Shown piece by piece: positions 17,214 to 26,919 of a DNA stretch of 64,000 nt (position 1 is the first letter of the stretch; every line of letters starts with the position of its first letter). Origin of the DNA: Prescottella equi (lineage in GTDB: Bacteria; Actinomycetota; Actinomycetes; Mycobacteriales; Mycobacteriaceae); contig NZ_LWTX01000003.1 of assembly GCF_002094305.1 (NCBI RefSeq), forward strand, positions 549,297 to 613,296. The letters are read 5' to 3'. A program made the position numbers and the translations under genes. The notes below the pieces were generated by a model. It saw nothing but the letters and a program-made list of their open reading frames with translations, searched no databases and was not told the origin of the DNA.

Positions 17214-18952
17214 TTCGTCGGTTTCCGTGGCTGGCGCGCATCGGCGGCAGCTCCGCCGTCACCCGCTGGTCGTGGATTCTGACCGCCCCGTTCGCCGTCA
17301 CGGTGATGGGCAGCTACATCACCGCCCGCAGCCCCCGGGACTGGCCGACCTACTTCGGTGTCGCGGTCATGGTGCACCTGATCATGGGTCTCGCTCTGCT
17401 GGTCGCGTGGCTCACGGTGTTACGTCCGGACCGTCCCCGGCACCGCCCGGTCGTCTCCCTGATCGTGTTCGCGGCGCTGGGGGCGTGCCGGCCGTTCCTG
17501 CTCGACGCGCTGTTGGTGTTCAACGGTTTCGCCACCGACGACCGGTCGCTCTGGGCCAGGCTCTTCATCAACATGACCACCGCGGTGGTGGCGCTCTCGC
17601 TGATCGCGATCCTCGTCGACTCCGTGCGGGAGCACGACGCCACGATGCGGCGGTTGCGGGCTGCTCGCACGGCGCTCGACGAGCAGCGGCGCGTCGACGA
17701 GGAGTACCTGGCCGGATTGGGGCGCCGCTACGCCGACGATCTGGCGGCGCAGATCGATTCGGCGCTCGCCGCGACCGACAGGGCCGGCATCGACTCCGCG
17801 AGCGGCGCGCGTCTACTGCGCGGCATCTCGGAGGAGATCGTCCGGCCCATGAGCCACGCGCTGTTCGACGACGTCACGCCGCCGCCGCGGCCCAGCGTCG
17901 CGCTGCCGGTGTTGACCCTGCGCGAACGTCTGCACGGAGTACTGCAGGCGGTGCGCCCGGCCCCACTCGTGCTGCCGGTGCTCCTGTACACCGCGGTCGT
18001 CCTGACGTATCTGGTCACGAGTTACGGCGTGCGTGAAACCGTCCTGCAGGTCGCGGCCGGGCTGGTCGTGTGCGTGTCGGGTAGCTGGGTCGTGGCGAAG
18101 GTGGCGGTGCGGATCGGGAACGCGGCCGCGCGGACCGGGTTTCTCGCGGCCGCGTACAGCGCCGTCGGCGCCGTCACCGCGGTGGCGTTCTGGCTGATCC
18201 TCGGCGGCGTCGGGTTCCCCCCGGCGTTCGTCGTGCCGGGTATCGCGTTCTATCCGTTCGCCGCGCTCGCGATGTGCCTGATCCGGGCCGCCAACGAGCA
18301 ACGCGCGCTGGAGGAGCAGCAACTCGCCACGGCGCTCGCGGAACAGAGTCACCTGTCGGCGGAGGTGCACGGACGGGTGGTGGCGGCCCGTCGCCGGCTC
18401 GCTCACGTCCTGCACTCCTCGGTGCAGGGCGAATTGGTGGCCGCGGCCCTCACGATGCACGGCGCGGCCACGCCGGCACCGATGCGTCCGGCCGATGGTC
18501 GTTCGGTGGAGGGAACCGTCTCGGAGATCCTCGGCCGGGTACTCCGAGAGGTGGCCGACGAGAAGTCACGTCCGCGGATCCCCACCTCCGACGCCCGACA
18601 GCAGATCACCGAGCTGGTGGGGATGTGGTCGGCCGCGGTACCGGTCCGCAGCGACATCGATCCCGACGTCTGGCCGTTGCTGTCGGCGAGCCCGGTACGC
18701 CTCGAGCATGCGATCGACGTCCTGTCCGAGGGCTTCACCAATGCGATACGGCACGGAACCGGCGGGACCCTGTCTCTGACGATGGTCGTCGATCCGCGGA
18801 CATCGTTGATCTGCATCGGAATTCGCTCGCCGGGACGGATCTCCCGCGACGGCTCGGACGGGGTGGGCCTCACCGCTCTGGCAGCGAAGGTCGGCACGGC
18901 CGAACTGGTGCAGGAGCACGACTCGGTGCTTCTCTCCGTGCGCTTGGACTGA
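17210..18952 (+). CDS. Sensor histidine kinase with two four-helix membrane modules
   Basis: Protein of 580 residues read from TTG 17210, which overlaps the regulator stop; no better start lies before the first helix. There are four TM helices (about residues 15-135), a charged helical stretch of about 110 residues (REHDATMRRLRAARTALDEQ), four more TM helices (about 245-365), then a kinase core. The core has a diverged dimerisation/phosphorylation segment VLHSSVQGELVAAAL near residue 401, N-box EGFTNAIRHG near 506 and G-box GVGLTAL near 551. The doubled membrane region is unusual. The signal is unknown, and the cognate regulator is the preceding gene. Confidence 0.8.
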   Translation: MIRRFPWLARIGGSSAVTRWSWILTAPFAVTVMGSYITARSPRDWPTYFGVAVMVHLIMGLALLVAWLTVLRPDRPRHRPVVSLIVFAALGACRPFLLDALLVFNGFATDDRSLWARLFINMTTAVVALSLIAILVDSVREHDATMRRLRAARTALDEQRRVDEEYLAGLGRRYADDLAAQIDSALAATDRAGIDSASGARLLRGISEEIVRPMSHALFDDVTPPPRPSVALPVLTLRERLHGVLQAVRPAPLVLPVLLYTAVVLTYLVTSYGVRETVLQVAAGLVVCVSGSWVVAKVAVRIGNAAARTGFLAAAYSAVGAVTAVAFWLILGGVGFPPAFVVPGIAFYPFAALAMCLIRAANEQRALEEQQLATALAEQSHLSAEVHGRVVAARRRLAHVLHSSVQGELVAAALTMHGAATPAPMRPADGRSVEGTVSEILGRVLREVADEKSRPRIPTSDARQQITELVGMWSAAVPVRSDIDPDVWPLLSASPVRLEHAIDVLSEGFTNAIRHGTGGTLSLTMVVDPRTSLICIGIRSPGRISRDGSDGVGLTALAAKVGTAELVQEHDSVLLSVRLD

Positions 18953-19123
18953 CCACCTCTCGGGTGGTGTGCCCGCCGTCACGGCGTGATGTCGCAATAC
19001 CCGAACGTCCGCCGCGACCGCCGAATCGGCGCTCCTAGTGTTCCCCTCGGATGCCGGCCGGGACCGACCGACGAGCTGACGGACAGCTCCCGCATCCCGA
19101 GCGTCGAAGGGACGTGAGCCGAG

Positions 19124-19801
19124 ATGGGACACACAGCGGGACAGATCATTCCACTCGCACTGGGCATGGTCGTCAGCCCTATCCCGGTGGCCGCCCTGAT
19201 CGCGATCCTGCTGTCCGCGCGGGCCAGGACGAACGCGTTCGCCTTCACTGCCGCCGCCGTGGCGGCCTCGGCCGTCGTCGTCGGTATCACCGCCGCGACG
19301 ACCAGGACGAGTGCCGCGCACGCGGGCCGTGCCGCCCACCCCACCCAGCTGATCTTCGCCACGTTGTTCGGGCTTACCTTCGTGGTGCTGGCCGTCCTCA
19401 CCTGGCGGGGGCGCCCCCGGAACGGCGCGCCCGCCGTGATGCCGACGTGGATGGCGCAGATCGACACGATGGGACCCGGCCGCGCCGCGGTGCTCAGCCT
19501 GCTGCTGACCGTGCCGAACGCCAAGAACCTGCCACTCGAACTCAAGGCCGGAGCCCTCATCGCGGAAGGGCATCTGCCGCCGAGTCACGCCGCCGCACTG
19601 ACGGCACTCTTCGCCGTCCTCGGCGGCACCGCTCTGATCGTCCTGGCCGTCCTCGCCGCCGTTCCCTCGAAGCGGGTCACCGCGGCGCTGGGTGTGGTCA
19701 AGGAGGAGTTGATCCAGCACAACGCGGCCATCATGACCGTGCTGTTCGTCCTGCTTGCGGGACTGCAGGTCTCGCACATCGTCACCGCGCTCACCGCGTG
19801 A
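19124..19801 (+). CDS. GAP / SfLAP-family membrane protein
   Basis: Six-helix membrane protein of 225 residues of the GAP (Sap, sulfolipid-1-addressing protein) family. The family start is GQIIPLALGMVVSPIPVAALIAILLS, with the conserved NAKNLPLELKAGA stretch mid-protein. Mycobacterial relatives help move glycopeptidolipids or sulfolipid across the membrane; the family is related to LysE-type exporters. A weak ribosome site (GAAGGGA) lies upstream. It is followed 26 nt later by the carboxylesterase, probably in one transcript. Confidence 0.8.
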   Translation: MGHTAGQIIPLALGMVVSPIPVAALIAILLSARARTNAFAFTAAAVAASAVVVGITAATTRTSAAHAGRAAHPTQLIFATLFGLTFVVLAVLTWRGRPRNGAPAVMPTWMAQIDTMGPGRAAVLSLLLTVPNAKNLPLELKAGALIAEGHLPPSHAAALTALFAVLGGTALIVLAVLAAVPSKRVTAALGVVKEELIQHNAAIMTVLFVLLAGLQVSHIVTALTA

Positions 19802-19827
19802 GCGCACCGAACCGAAGGAGGAGAGAC

Positions 19828-21384
19828 ATGACTTACGCTGCCCCCCGAACCGATACGGCCATCATCCAGACCACCTACGGGCCGGTGCGTGGCACCCACT
19901 GCGGGCCGGTCGCGGTGTGGAAGGGGATCCGCTACGCGGCCGCCCCGACCGGTGATCGTCGCTTCCGCGCTCCGGTGCCCCCGCAGCCGTGGGCCGAGGT
20001 GTTCGACGCCGACCGATTCGGACCGGTGGGCCCGCAGAGCGCGATGCCGGGAATGTCACTCGGCGACGACGTTCGGCAGGACGAGGACTGCCTGTCGCTC
20101 AACGTGTGGGCCGCCGACGCCGGCGCGACGAAGAAGCCGGTGATGGTGTGGATCCACGGCGGAGCGTACTTCCGCGGTGCGTCGAGTCAGCCGGTGTACG
20201 ACGGACGGGCGCTGGCCGAGGCGGGAGACGTCGTCGTCGTGACGATCAACTACCGACTGGGTGCCTTCGGCTTCGTCGACTTCTCGTCGCTGAGCAGCGA
20301 CCGTCACCGGTTCGACACCAACGTCGCGATGCAGGACATGATCGCCGCCCTGCGCTGGGTGCAGGCGAACATCGCGGCCTTCGGTGGCGACCCGGACTGT
20401 GTCACCGTGTTCGGTGAGTCGGCCGGCGGCGGCGCGGTCACCACCTTGTTGACGATGCCGTCGGCGCGGGGGCTGTTCCACCGCGCGATCGCCGAGAGCT
20501 CACCGGCCACGTCGGTGTACAACCAGGAGAGGGCCGCGCACGTAGCGCAGTTGTTCCTGGAGATCCTCGGCGGCGCAGACGATCCCGTCGATCGTCTGCT
20601 CACCGCGAGCACCGACGAGTTGCTCGCCGCGTCGGACGAGCTGTTCTCACGCATCCCCACCGACACCCCCGGGACACTCGCGTTCGGGCCGGTGGTGGAC
20701 GGCACGCTGATACCGGACTACCCGGTCAACGCGTACTGGAACGGCACCGCGCTGCGAGTCCCGTTGCTGATCGGTACGAACAAGGACGAGGCCTCACTGT
20801 TCAAACTGATGAAGTCGCCGCTGATGCCGCTCGACCCGGACGTCATCCGCGGCATGTTCGCCGAGATCGCCGCCGAGCACCCGGACGTCGAGTTTCCCGA
20901 TCAGGCCCGCATCGAGTCGGCGTACTCGGGACTGGCCACCAGGAACGACGCGATGGGCCTGACCCGCGACCTCGGATTCCGATTGCCGACGCTGTGGATC
21001 GTGGAGGCGCACAGCCGCTACGCCCCCACGTGGCTGTACCGTTTCGACTACGCGACCCCGATGCTGAAGGCACTGAAGATCGGTGCCACACACGCGACCG
21101 AACTGCCCTACGTGTTCGGAAACATCGCCCACGGTCCCCGGGAGATCACCTATCTTCTGGGCGGATTGTCCACGGCACGAAGGGTGTCGGAGCGGATGCA
21201 GCACCGTTGGTTGGCCTTCGCCGAGGCCGGGACCCCACTCGGGCTCGAAGGCGAGCCCGAGTGGCGGGCCTACGACCGCGACGGCCGCTCGACCCTGGTG
21301 ATCGACAAGCACGACACGGTGGTTGCCGATCTCGACGGACCGCTGCGCGCGGCGTGGGGGGAGCAGGTCATCGCGTTCGCGTGA
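19828..21384 (+). CDS. Type B carboxylesterase / para-nitrobenzyl-esterase-like
   Basis: Alpha/beta hydrolase of 518 residues. The oxyanion segment is MVWIHGGAYFRG, the nucleophile elbow FGESAGGGAV, acidic partner Glu in GTNKDEASLF, and catalytic His in ATHATELPYVFG. It hydrolyses carboxylic esters. The ATG at 19828 has a near-perfect ribosome site (AAGGAGGAGAG); a longer frame reaches back into the SfLAP gene but is spurious. No signal peptide is seen, so it is probably cytosolic. Confidence 0.92.
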   Translation: MTYAAPRTDTAIIQTTYGPVRGTHCGPVAVWKGIRYAAAPTGDRRFRAPVPPQPWAEVFDADRFGPVGPQSAMPGMSLGDDVRQDEDCLSLNVWAADAGATKKPVMVWIHGGAYFRGASSQPVYDGRALAEAGDVVVVTINYRLGAFGFVDFSSLSSDRHRFDTNVAMQDMIAALRWVQANIAAFGGDPDCVTVFGESAGGGAVTTLLTMPSARGLFHRAIAESSPATSVYNQERAAHVAQLFLEILGGADDPVDRLLTASTDELLAASDELFSRIPTDTPGTLAFGPVVDGTLIPDYPVNAYWNGTALRVPLLIGTNKDEASLFKLMKSPLMPLDPDVIRGMFAEIAAEHPDVEFPDQARIESAYSGLATRNDAMGLTRDLGFRLPTLWIVEAHSRYAPTWLYRFDYATPMLKALKIGATHATELPYVFGNIAHGPREITYLLGGLSTARRVSERMQHRWLAFAEAGTPLGLEGEPEWRAYDRDGRSTLVIDKHDTVVADLDGPLRAAWGEQVIAFA

Positions 21385-21532
21385 ACACCCTGCGCGGTGG
21401 GCGTCGAAAAAATCGTTCGAAAGTTTGAAATGACCGAATCTGCAACGGATTTACCCGTCGGGGCAGCGTCGGCTCTGGTGGAATCGCGGTAGCGTCGTAT
21501 CGAGACGCGCCACCGGGAGAAAGGCGCACACC

Positions 21533-23188
21533 ATGACCGTGGAATCGCTCGAGGACGAACCGCGGGTAGGCCGCCGGGAGTGGATAGGGCTCGGCGTCCT
21601 CGCCGCCGGTCTGTCGCTCATCGTCGTCGACGGCACCATCGTCAACGTCTCGCTCCCGGTGATCATCGACGAACTGGGTCTCGACCTCACCGACGCCCAG
21701 TGGATCAACAGCATCTACTCGGTGGTGTTCGCAGCACTGCTGCTCACGGCCGGCCGCCTCGGCGACCGGCTGGGCCGCCGGATGCTCTTCGTCGCCGGTG
21801 TCGTCGTGTTCATCGGCGGCAGCCTGATGGCGGCGGCGTCGGAGTCCTCGACGGCGCTGATCGTCGCCCGCGTCGTGCAGGGCGTCGGCGGCGCGCTGGT
21901 GCTGCCGTGCACGCTGTCGACGGTCAACGCCACGTTCCGCGGACGCGACCGGGCCATCGCGTTCGGAGTGTGGGGCGCGGTCATCTCCGGCATGGCGGCC
22001 GTGGGCCCGCTGCTCGGCGGCTGGCTCACGACGTCGTTCACGTGGCCGTGGATCTTCCTGGTGAACGTGCCGATCGGCATCCTCGTCATCATCGGCGCGT
22101 TTCTCACGGTCCCCGAGACCCGGGCGAAGATCACCGTGCCCGGACTCGATGTGGTGGGTCTGCTGCTGAGCGCAATCGGTTTCGGCGCGTTGATCTTCGC
22201 GCTCATCGAGGGCCAGACCATCGGCTGGTGGAAGCCCATCGCGGATCTCCACGTGTTCGGGGCGACGTGGCCGTCGACGGCGCCGATCTCGGCCACCCCG
22301 GTCGTCGCCGCCGTCGGCGTCGTCGCACTCGTCGGATTCGTCCTGTGGGAGCGGCACCGGGCGCGGATCCGGTACTCCGCCATCCTCGATCTGGGGCTCT
22401 TCCGGTTCCACACCTTCAGCTGGGGCAACTGCACCGCGATGGCGGTCGCGATCGGCGAGTTCGGTCTGCTGCTGGTGCTACCGCTGTTCCTCGTCAACGC
22501 GTACGGGCTCAGCACACTGGGCGCCGGCTACGTGCTCGCGGTGATGGCGCTCGGCGCGTTCGCGTCCGGAGCGGCCGCGCGTCACGTCACCGCCCGCTTC
22601 GGTGCCCCGCGCACCGTGATGCTCGGTCTGGCACTCGAGGTGGTCGGCGTCCTGGCGTTCGCGCTGTACCTGCGGCCGTCGTCGGCGGCGTGGCTGCTGG
22701 CGCTGCTGCTCGCGATCTACGGCCTCGGGCTGGGGCTCGCGTCGGCGCAGCTCACCGGCACGGTTCTCGTCGACATCCCGACGTCGGAGTCCGGCCAGGG
22801 ATCGGCGACGCAGAGCACGGTCCGTCAGCTGGGCGCCGCGCTGGGCACTGCGATCCTGGGGACCGTGCTCTCGCTCGGGCTCGCGCACGCCCTCACCGAC
22901 CGCCTCGAACCGGTGGCGCTGCCGCCGCAGGTGGAGTCGGGACTCGTCGACAGCACCCGTGACTCGGCCGGCGGCACCATCCCACCGATCCGGGAGCAGG
23001 GCGACCACGGCAGGCTCGGCCCGGCCGGACCCGAGACCGCCGACGCGCTGTCCGAGGGCTTCGCCGACGCCACCCGCTGGTCGCTGTTCGTCGCGGCCGG
23101 ATTCCTCGCCGTCGGACTCGCAACCGCCACCCGACTGCAGCACCGACGCCCGGAGGACGACGACGCCGCGGCCACCGCCCCGGCGTAG
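21533..23188 (+). CDS. DHA2 (EmrB/QacA-type) drug:H+ antiporter
   Basis: Major facilitator of 551 residues with about 14 TM helices, the length usual for DHA2. Seen: the D1-type VDGTIVNVSLPVI in helix 1, the GRLGDRLGRR loop between helices 2 and 3, and the antiporter-type RVVQGVGGALVLPCTLS. It exports drugs or other hydrophobic compounds using proton flow. The ribosome site is GGGAGAAAGG. The 148-bp upstream gap is AT-richer than its surroundings and includes TTGAAA at 21424, a possible -35. No regulator is adjacent. Confidence 0.92.
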   Translation: MTVESLEDEPRVGRREWIGLGVLAAGLSLIVVDGTIVNVSLPVIIDELGLDLTDAQWINSIYSVVFAALLLTAGRLGDRLGRRMLFVAGVVVFIGGSLMAAASESSTALIVARVVQGVGGALVLPCTLSTVNATFRGRDRAIAFGVWGAVISGMAAVGPLLGGWLTTSFTWPWIFLVNVPIGILVIIGAFLTVPETRAKITVPGLDVVGLLLSAIGFGALIFALIEGQTIGWWKPIADLHVFGATWPSTAPISATPVVAAVGVVALVGFVLWERHRARIRYSAILDLGLFRFHTFSWGNCTAMAVAIGEFGLLLVLPLFLVNAYGLSTLGAGYVLAVMALGAFASGAAARHVTARFGAPRTVMLGLALEVVGVLAFALYLRPSSAAWLLALLLAIYGLGLGLASAQLTGTVLVDIPTSESGQGSATQSTVRQLGAALGTAILGTVLSLGLAHALTDRLEPVALPPQVESGLVDSTRDSAGGTIPPIREQGDHGRLGPAGPETADALSEGFADATRWSLFVAAGFLAVGLATATRLQHRRPEDDDAAATAPA

Positions 23189-23247
23189 GCGGCGCGTCGG
23201 ACAGGCGCCCAGCGGCGAGCGCCGGACGTGGCTGCGGGCGGGAAAGG

Positions 23248-23445
23248 TCACTCGTCGGTGGGCGGGAGGATCTGCCACAGCAGCATGGTGGCGGCGACAC
23301 CGAGCGCGCACGCCACCCCGAACGCCGCCGCCAGCAGGAACGATCCTGTCAGCGACAGCGTCACCGCGATGACCAGTACCGCCAGCACCGCGACCCCGAC
23401 GGTCTGGATCGCCCGCACCGGCCGTCGACCGGGGTGTTCGTGCAC
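23248..23445 (-). CDS. Small two-helix membrane protein
   Basis: Protein of 65 residues: a short basic N terminus (HEHPGRRPVRA), then two hydrophobic segments (VGVAVLAVLVIAVTLSLTG and LLAAAFGVACALGVAATMLL) and a short acidic tail. Its GTG start at 23445 overlaps the TAG of the SPW gene (TAGTG), which argues that it is real and coupled. No family is recognised. It could be a helper of the SPW protein. Confidence 0.55.
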   Translation of the reverse strand: MHEHPGRRPVRAIQTVGVAVLAVLVIAVTLSLTGSFLLAAAFGVACALGVAATMLLWQILPPTDE

Positions 23446-23882
23446 TACCTGTGGTTACCGCGCCGGGTCATCGCCATCGCCATCCCCGCCGCGCCCAGCA
23501 CGACGACCACGGCACCGACGACGACGTTCGACAGGATCATCCCCGTACTCGTGCTCACGCCGGAGACGAGCCACGGCGACACGATCAGCCACACCCCCAG
23601 AAGCGGTGCGACGAAAGCGATCCCGTGCGTGCGGCCGTACGTGGTCGCGTACCCGGCGGCCAGCAGTGCCACCGCGAGACCACAGATGAGATTGCTCATC
23701 ATGAGCGACGTCTGCCCGCTGAATCCGACGATCCACGACGACGCCGCCGCGTAGAGACCGGCCAGCACCATCAACCCCTCCGCAACCTGGAGGGCCGGAC
23801 CTCCGCCGAGTTCGTCGTAGCTGTTGCGGAGCGCGACGATGTCCGGGTGGGTTTCCATCGACATGTTCGGTGTGATCGACAT
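23445..23882 (-). CDS. SPW-repeat membrane protein
   Basis: Membrane protein of 145 residues with four helices and two SPW-like units (AASSWIVGFSG and WLIVSPWLVSG), the signature of the SPW repeat family, whose function is not established. ATG 23882 is used; ATGs 18 and 24 nt further in would also leave the domain whole. GGAG lies about 10 nt upstream. It is followed by the coupled 65-residue gene. Confidence 0.75.
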   Translation of the reverse strand: MSITPNMSMETHPDIVALRNSYDELGGGPALQVAEGLMVLAGLYAAASSWIVGFSGQTSLMMSNLICGLAVALLAAGYATTYGRTHGIAFVAPLLGVWLIVSPWLVSGVSTSTGMILSNVVVGAVVVVLGAAGMAMAMTRRGNHR

Positions 23883-24037
23883 GGCGAATCATCTCCTCGG
23901 CCTGTTCGACCTGTGTCCTTTCGACACTAATTGCCCGGCCGGGCGGCGTACAGGGCCTGTCCGGATCGCCCGGCGGAACGACCGGAGCGGGCGACGCCCC
24001 GACGGCCGCCGCCCGCTCCGGTGCGCTGTCGCGCCGA

Positions 24038-25516
24038 TCAGTTCGGGCGGAAACCGAAGTCCGTGCCCGCGACGCTGTCCCAACGTGACGTCACGTACTT
24101 CGGACGCGTGTAGAAGCTCCACGATGCGTTGTTCAGGCCGGTGTCGCCGTAGGCGGAGTCCTTCCAGCCCTGGACGGCATACGCCGCCACGGGGACGGGG
24201 ATGGCGACGTTGATGCCGACCATGCCCGCGGACGCCCGGCGTTCGAACTCGTTGGCCGCGGCCCCGTCCCTGGTGAAGATCGATGCCCCGTTGCCGTAGC
24301 GGTGATTCGCGATCAGTGCGAGACCGTCGTTCAGCGAGTCCACCCGCATCACCACGAGTACCGGGCCGAACAACTCGTCCTGGTACGCGGGCGAGGACAC
24401 GTCGACGTCGGCCAGCACGGTCGGCCCGATGAAGTATCCGCCTTCGTATCCGGCCACGACCTCGGTGCTGCGGTCGACCACCGCCCGGGCACCGGCCGCG
24501 ACCGCCTCCTTGACGGCGGCCTGGATGCGCTGCTGCGACTGGCGGTTGATCACGGGACCGACCTCGGTGTCCGGGGCATTGCCGGCGCCGAGGCGCACCT
24601 GCTGGGCGCGGCCGACGAGCTTGTCGAGCAGGGGCTCGGCGGTGTCGCCGACGACCACCGCCACCGAGATCGCCATGCACCGCTGGCCGGCGGCGCCGAA
24701 GCAGGCGGAGGTGAGCTGGTCGGCGACGACGTCCAGGTCGGCGTCGGGCATCACGATCATGTGATTCTTCGCGCCGCCGAAGGCCTGCACGCGTTTGCCC
24801 GCGGCCGCGGCCCGCGAGTAGACGATGTGCGCCACCTTGCTCGAACCCACGAACGACACCGCCTCGGTGTCGGGCGAATCGATCAGCTGCTCCACGGTGT
24901 CCTGCCGACCGTGCACGACGTTGAGCACGCCGTCCGGCAGACCGGCCTCCCGGAACAGCTCGGCGATACGCAGGCAGACGCCGGGATCCTGCTCGCTCGG
25001 CTTCCAGACGAAGGTGTTACCCGCCGCCAGGGCCACCGACACCATCATCATGCCCATCATCGCGGGGAAGTTGAACGGTGTGATGCCCACGCAGACACCC
25101 AGGGGATGCAGCACCGACTTGGTGTCGATGTTCGGACCGGTCTGCAGCGACGTGCCGCCGCGGGCCAGTGCCGGTCCACCACAAGCGAGTTCGACGGAGT
25201 CAGCCGCTCGTGAGATCTCGCCGGCGGCGTCGTCGAGGGTCTTGCCGTGCTCCTCGGTGATCATCGCAGCGAGCTCGGAACGGTTGGCCAAGAGCAGTTC
25301 ACGGAACCGGTACAGCACGTGGGCCCGCTTGGACAGGGGCGTGGCGGCCCAGCCGTCGAAGGCGCTCGCGGCAGCGGCGATCGCTGCGTCCACCGTGGCT
25401 GCGTCCGCCATGGGCACGGTGGCGACCGGCTGGTCGGTGGCCGGGTCGAGCACATCGATGGTGTCGGAGCCGCCCGCGACGGGGGCGCCGTTGATCCAGT
25501 GGGGGATGGTGCGCAT
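24038..25516 (-). CDS. mmsA: CoA-acylating methylmalonate-semialdehyde dehydrogenase
   Basis: Aldehyde dehydrogenase of 492 residues with the MmsA hallmarks. The general-base Glu of ordinary ALDHs is replaced (FGGAKNHMIVMPDADLD), catalytic Cys lies in GAAGQRCMAIS, and the conserved N terminus is HWINGAPV. It converts methylmalonate semialdehyde (or malonate semialdehyde) with CoA and NAD+ to propionyl- or acetyl-CoA and CO2, the last step of valine breakdown. The ATG at 25516 has AAAGG upstream. It is third gene of the mmsB-transporter-mmsA operon. Confidence 0.93.
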   Translation of the reverse strand: MRTIPHWINGAPVAGGSDTIDVLDPATDQPVATVPMADAATVDAAIAAAASAFDGWAATPLSKRAHVLYRFRELLLANRSELAAMITEEHGKTLDDAAGEISRAADSVELACGGPALARGGTSLQTGPNIDTKSVLHPLGVCVGITPFNFPAMMGMMMVSVALAAGNTFVWKPSEQDPGVCLRIAELFREAGLPDGVLNVVHGRQDTVEQLIDSPDTEAVSFVGSSKVAHIVYSRAAAAGKRVQAFGGAKNHMIVMPDADLDVVADQLTSACFGAAGQRCMAISVAVVVGDTAEPLLDKLVGRAQQVRLGAGNAPDTEVGPVINRQSQQRIQAAVKEAVAAGARAVVDRSTEVVAGYEGGYFIGPTVLADVDVSSPAYQDELFGPVLVVMRVDSLNDGLALIANHRYGNGASIFTRDGAAANEFERRASAGMVGINVAIPVPVAAYAVQGWKDSAYGDTGLNNASWSFYTRPKYVTSRWDSVAGTDFGFRPN

Positions 25517-25548
25517 GGGTGATGAACCTTTCAGGGGTAGAGCAGAAT

Positions 25549-26919
25549 TCACAGGGAAGTGCCGAAGCGGGCGCGGTGTTCGTCGTCGAGCGCGGCCAGC
25601 GAGGTGCCCTTGGTCTCGCGCATGAACAGGACCGCGACGATCGAGATCAGTCCGGCGACCGCGACGTAGATCGCGATCGGAACCCAACTGTCGAAGGTGC
25701 GCAACAGCATCGTGGCGATCACCGGGGCGAGGGACCCGGCGAAGATCGCGGTGACCTGTGCGCCGAGGGAAACACCGATGTAGCGCATGTGCGTGGGGAA
25801 CATCTCCGAGAGGAGCGCCGGCTGCGGTGCGTACATGACGGCGTGGATGATCAGGCCCACCGTGATCGCGCACAGGATGAGCGCGTCGGACTTGGTGTCC
25901 ATCAACGGGAATGCCACGAAGCAGTACACCGTGGCCAGAGTCGCGCCGGCGAGGTAGACGGGGCGGCGGCCCACCTTGTCGGACATCCAGCCGAACACGA
26001 GGATCATCGCGGCGTGAACGATGTGCGAGATCAGCATCAGAGTCAGGATGGTGGAGGTGTCGACGTCGAGCTGCACCTTCAGGTACGTCAGCGAGAAGGT
26101 GACGACCATGTAGTAGAGGATGTTCTCGATCACCCGGGCGCCCATCGCGGTGAGCACCTCGCGGGGGCGTGCCTGGAAGACGCGTTTGATCGCCTTCCAC
26201 GTGCTCTCCGCCTGCGGCTGCTCCTCGGCGGCGTCCTTGAAGATCGGTGAGTCCTCCACCTTGGTACGGATGAACCAGCCGATCAGAACGATGAAGGCGG
26301 AGAAGAAGAACGCCACACGCCAACCCCACGAGAGGAAGGCGGCCTCGGGAAGCGCGAAGGACAGCACCAGGAGCACCACGGTCGCCAGGACGTTGCCGAG
26401 TGGCGCGCCGACCTGCGGGAAACTGGCCCAGAACCCACGCTTGTCGTCGGGGCTCTGCTCGGCGACGAGCAGCACGGCGCCGCCCCACTCGCCTCCGATC
26501 GCGATGCCCTGCATGAAGCGGAGTACCACGAGGATGATCGGGGCCGCATAACCGATCTGGTCGAAGCTCGGGATCGCGCCGATCAGGAAGGTCGAGACCC
26601 CGATGACGAGAAGCGAGACCTGCAGCAACTTCTTGCGGCCGAACTTGTCGCCGTAGTGCCCGAAGATGATGCCGCCGATCGGCCGGGCGACGAAGCCGAT
26701 CGCGTAGGTCAGCAGAGCGGCGATCACACCGTCGAGCGGATTGCCGGTCGCCTTGAAGAACACGTCGCCGAAGACGAGCGCGGCCGCCATGCCGTAGAGG
26801 AAGAACTCGTACCACTCGGCGACCGTCCCGGCCATGGAGGCCGCGACGATCCGGTGGAAGCCGGCGGGGGTCTTCTGCTTGGGCGTCTCGGGAGCCGGGT
26901 CGGTCAACTGTGCGGTCAC
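25549..26919 (-). CDS. MHS-family MFS transporter in the valine operon
   Basis: Transporter of 456 residues and 12 TM helices. The metabolite:H+ symporter branch (ProP/ShiA-like) is shown by AGTVAEWYEFFLYG at the first helix, FGHYGDKFGRK in the 2-3 loop and RFMQGIAIGGEWGGAVLL. It imports an organic acid or zwitterion with protons. It is placed between mmsB and mmsA and overlaps mmsB by GTGA, so its cargo is plausibly a branched-chain intermediate such as 3-hydroxyisobutyrate or a related acid. That is inference from context. Confidence 0.9.
   Translation of the reverse strand: MTAQLTDPAPETPKQKTPAGFHRIVAASMAGTVAEWYEFFLYGMAAALVFGDVFFKATGNPLDGVIAALLTYAIGFVARPIGGIIFGHYGDKFGRKKLLQVSLLVIGVSTFLIGAIPSFDQIGYAAPIILVVLRFMQGIAIGGEWGGAVLLVAEQSPDDKRGFWASFPQVGAPLGNVLATVVLLVLSFALPEAAFLSWGWRVAFFFSAFIVLIGWFIRTKVEDSPIFKDAAEEQPQAESTWKAIKRVFQARPREVLTAMGARVIENILYYMVVTFSLTYLKVQLDVDTSTILTLMLISHIVHAAMILVFGWMSDKVGRRPVYLAGATLATVYCFVAFPLMDTKSDALILCAITVGLIIHAVMYAPQPALLSEMFPTHMRYIGVSLGAQVTAIFAGSLAPVIATMLLRTFDSWVPIAIYVAVAGLISIVAVLFMRETKGTSLAALDDEHRARFGTSL

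Noticed and set aside
24038..26815. 925-residue MmsA fusion
   Set aside because: The extra N-terminal part is an out-of-frame reading of the MHS transporter. MmsA has its normal length from ATG 25516.
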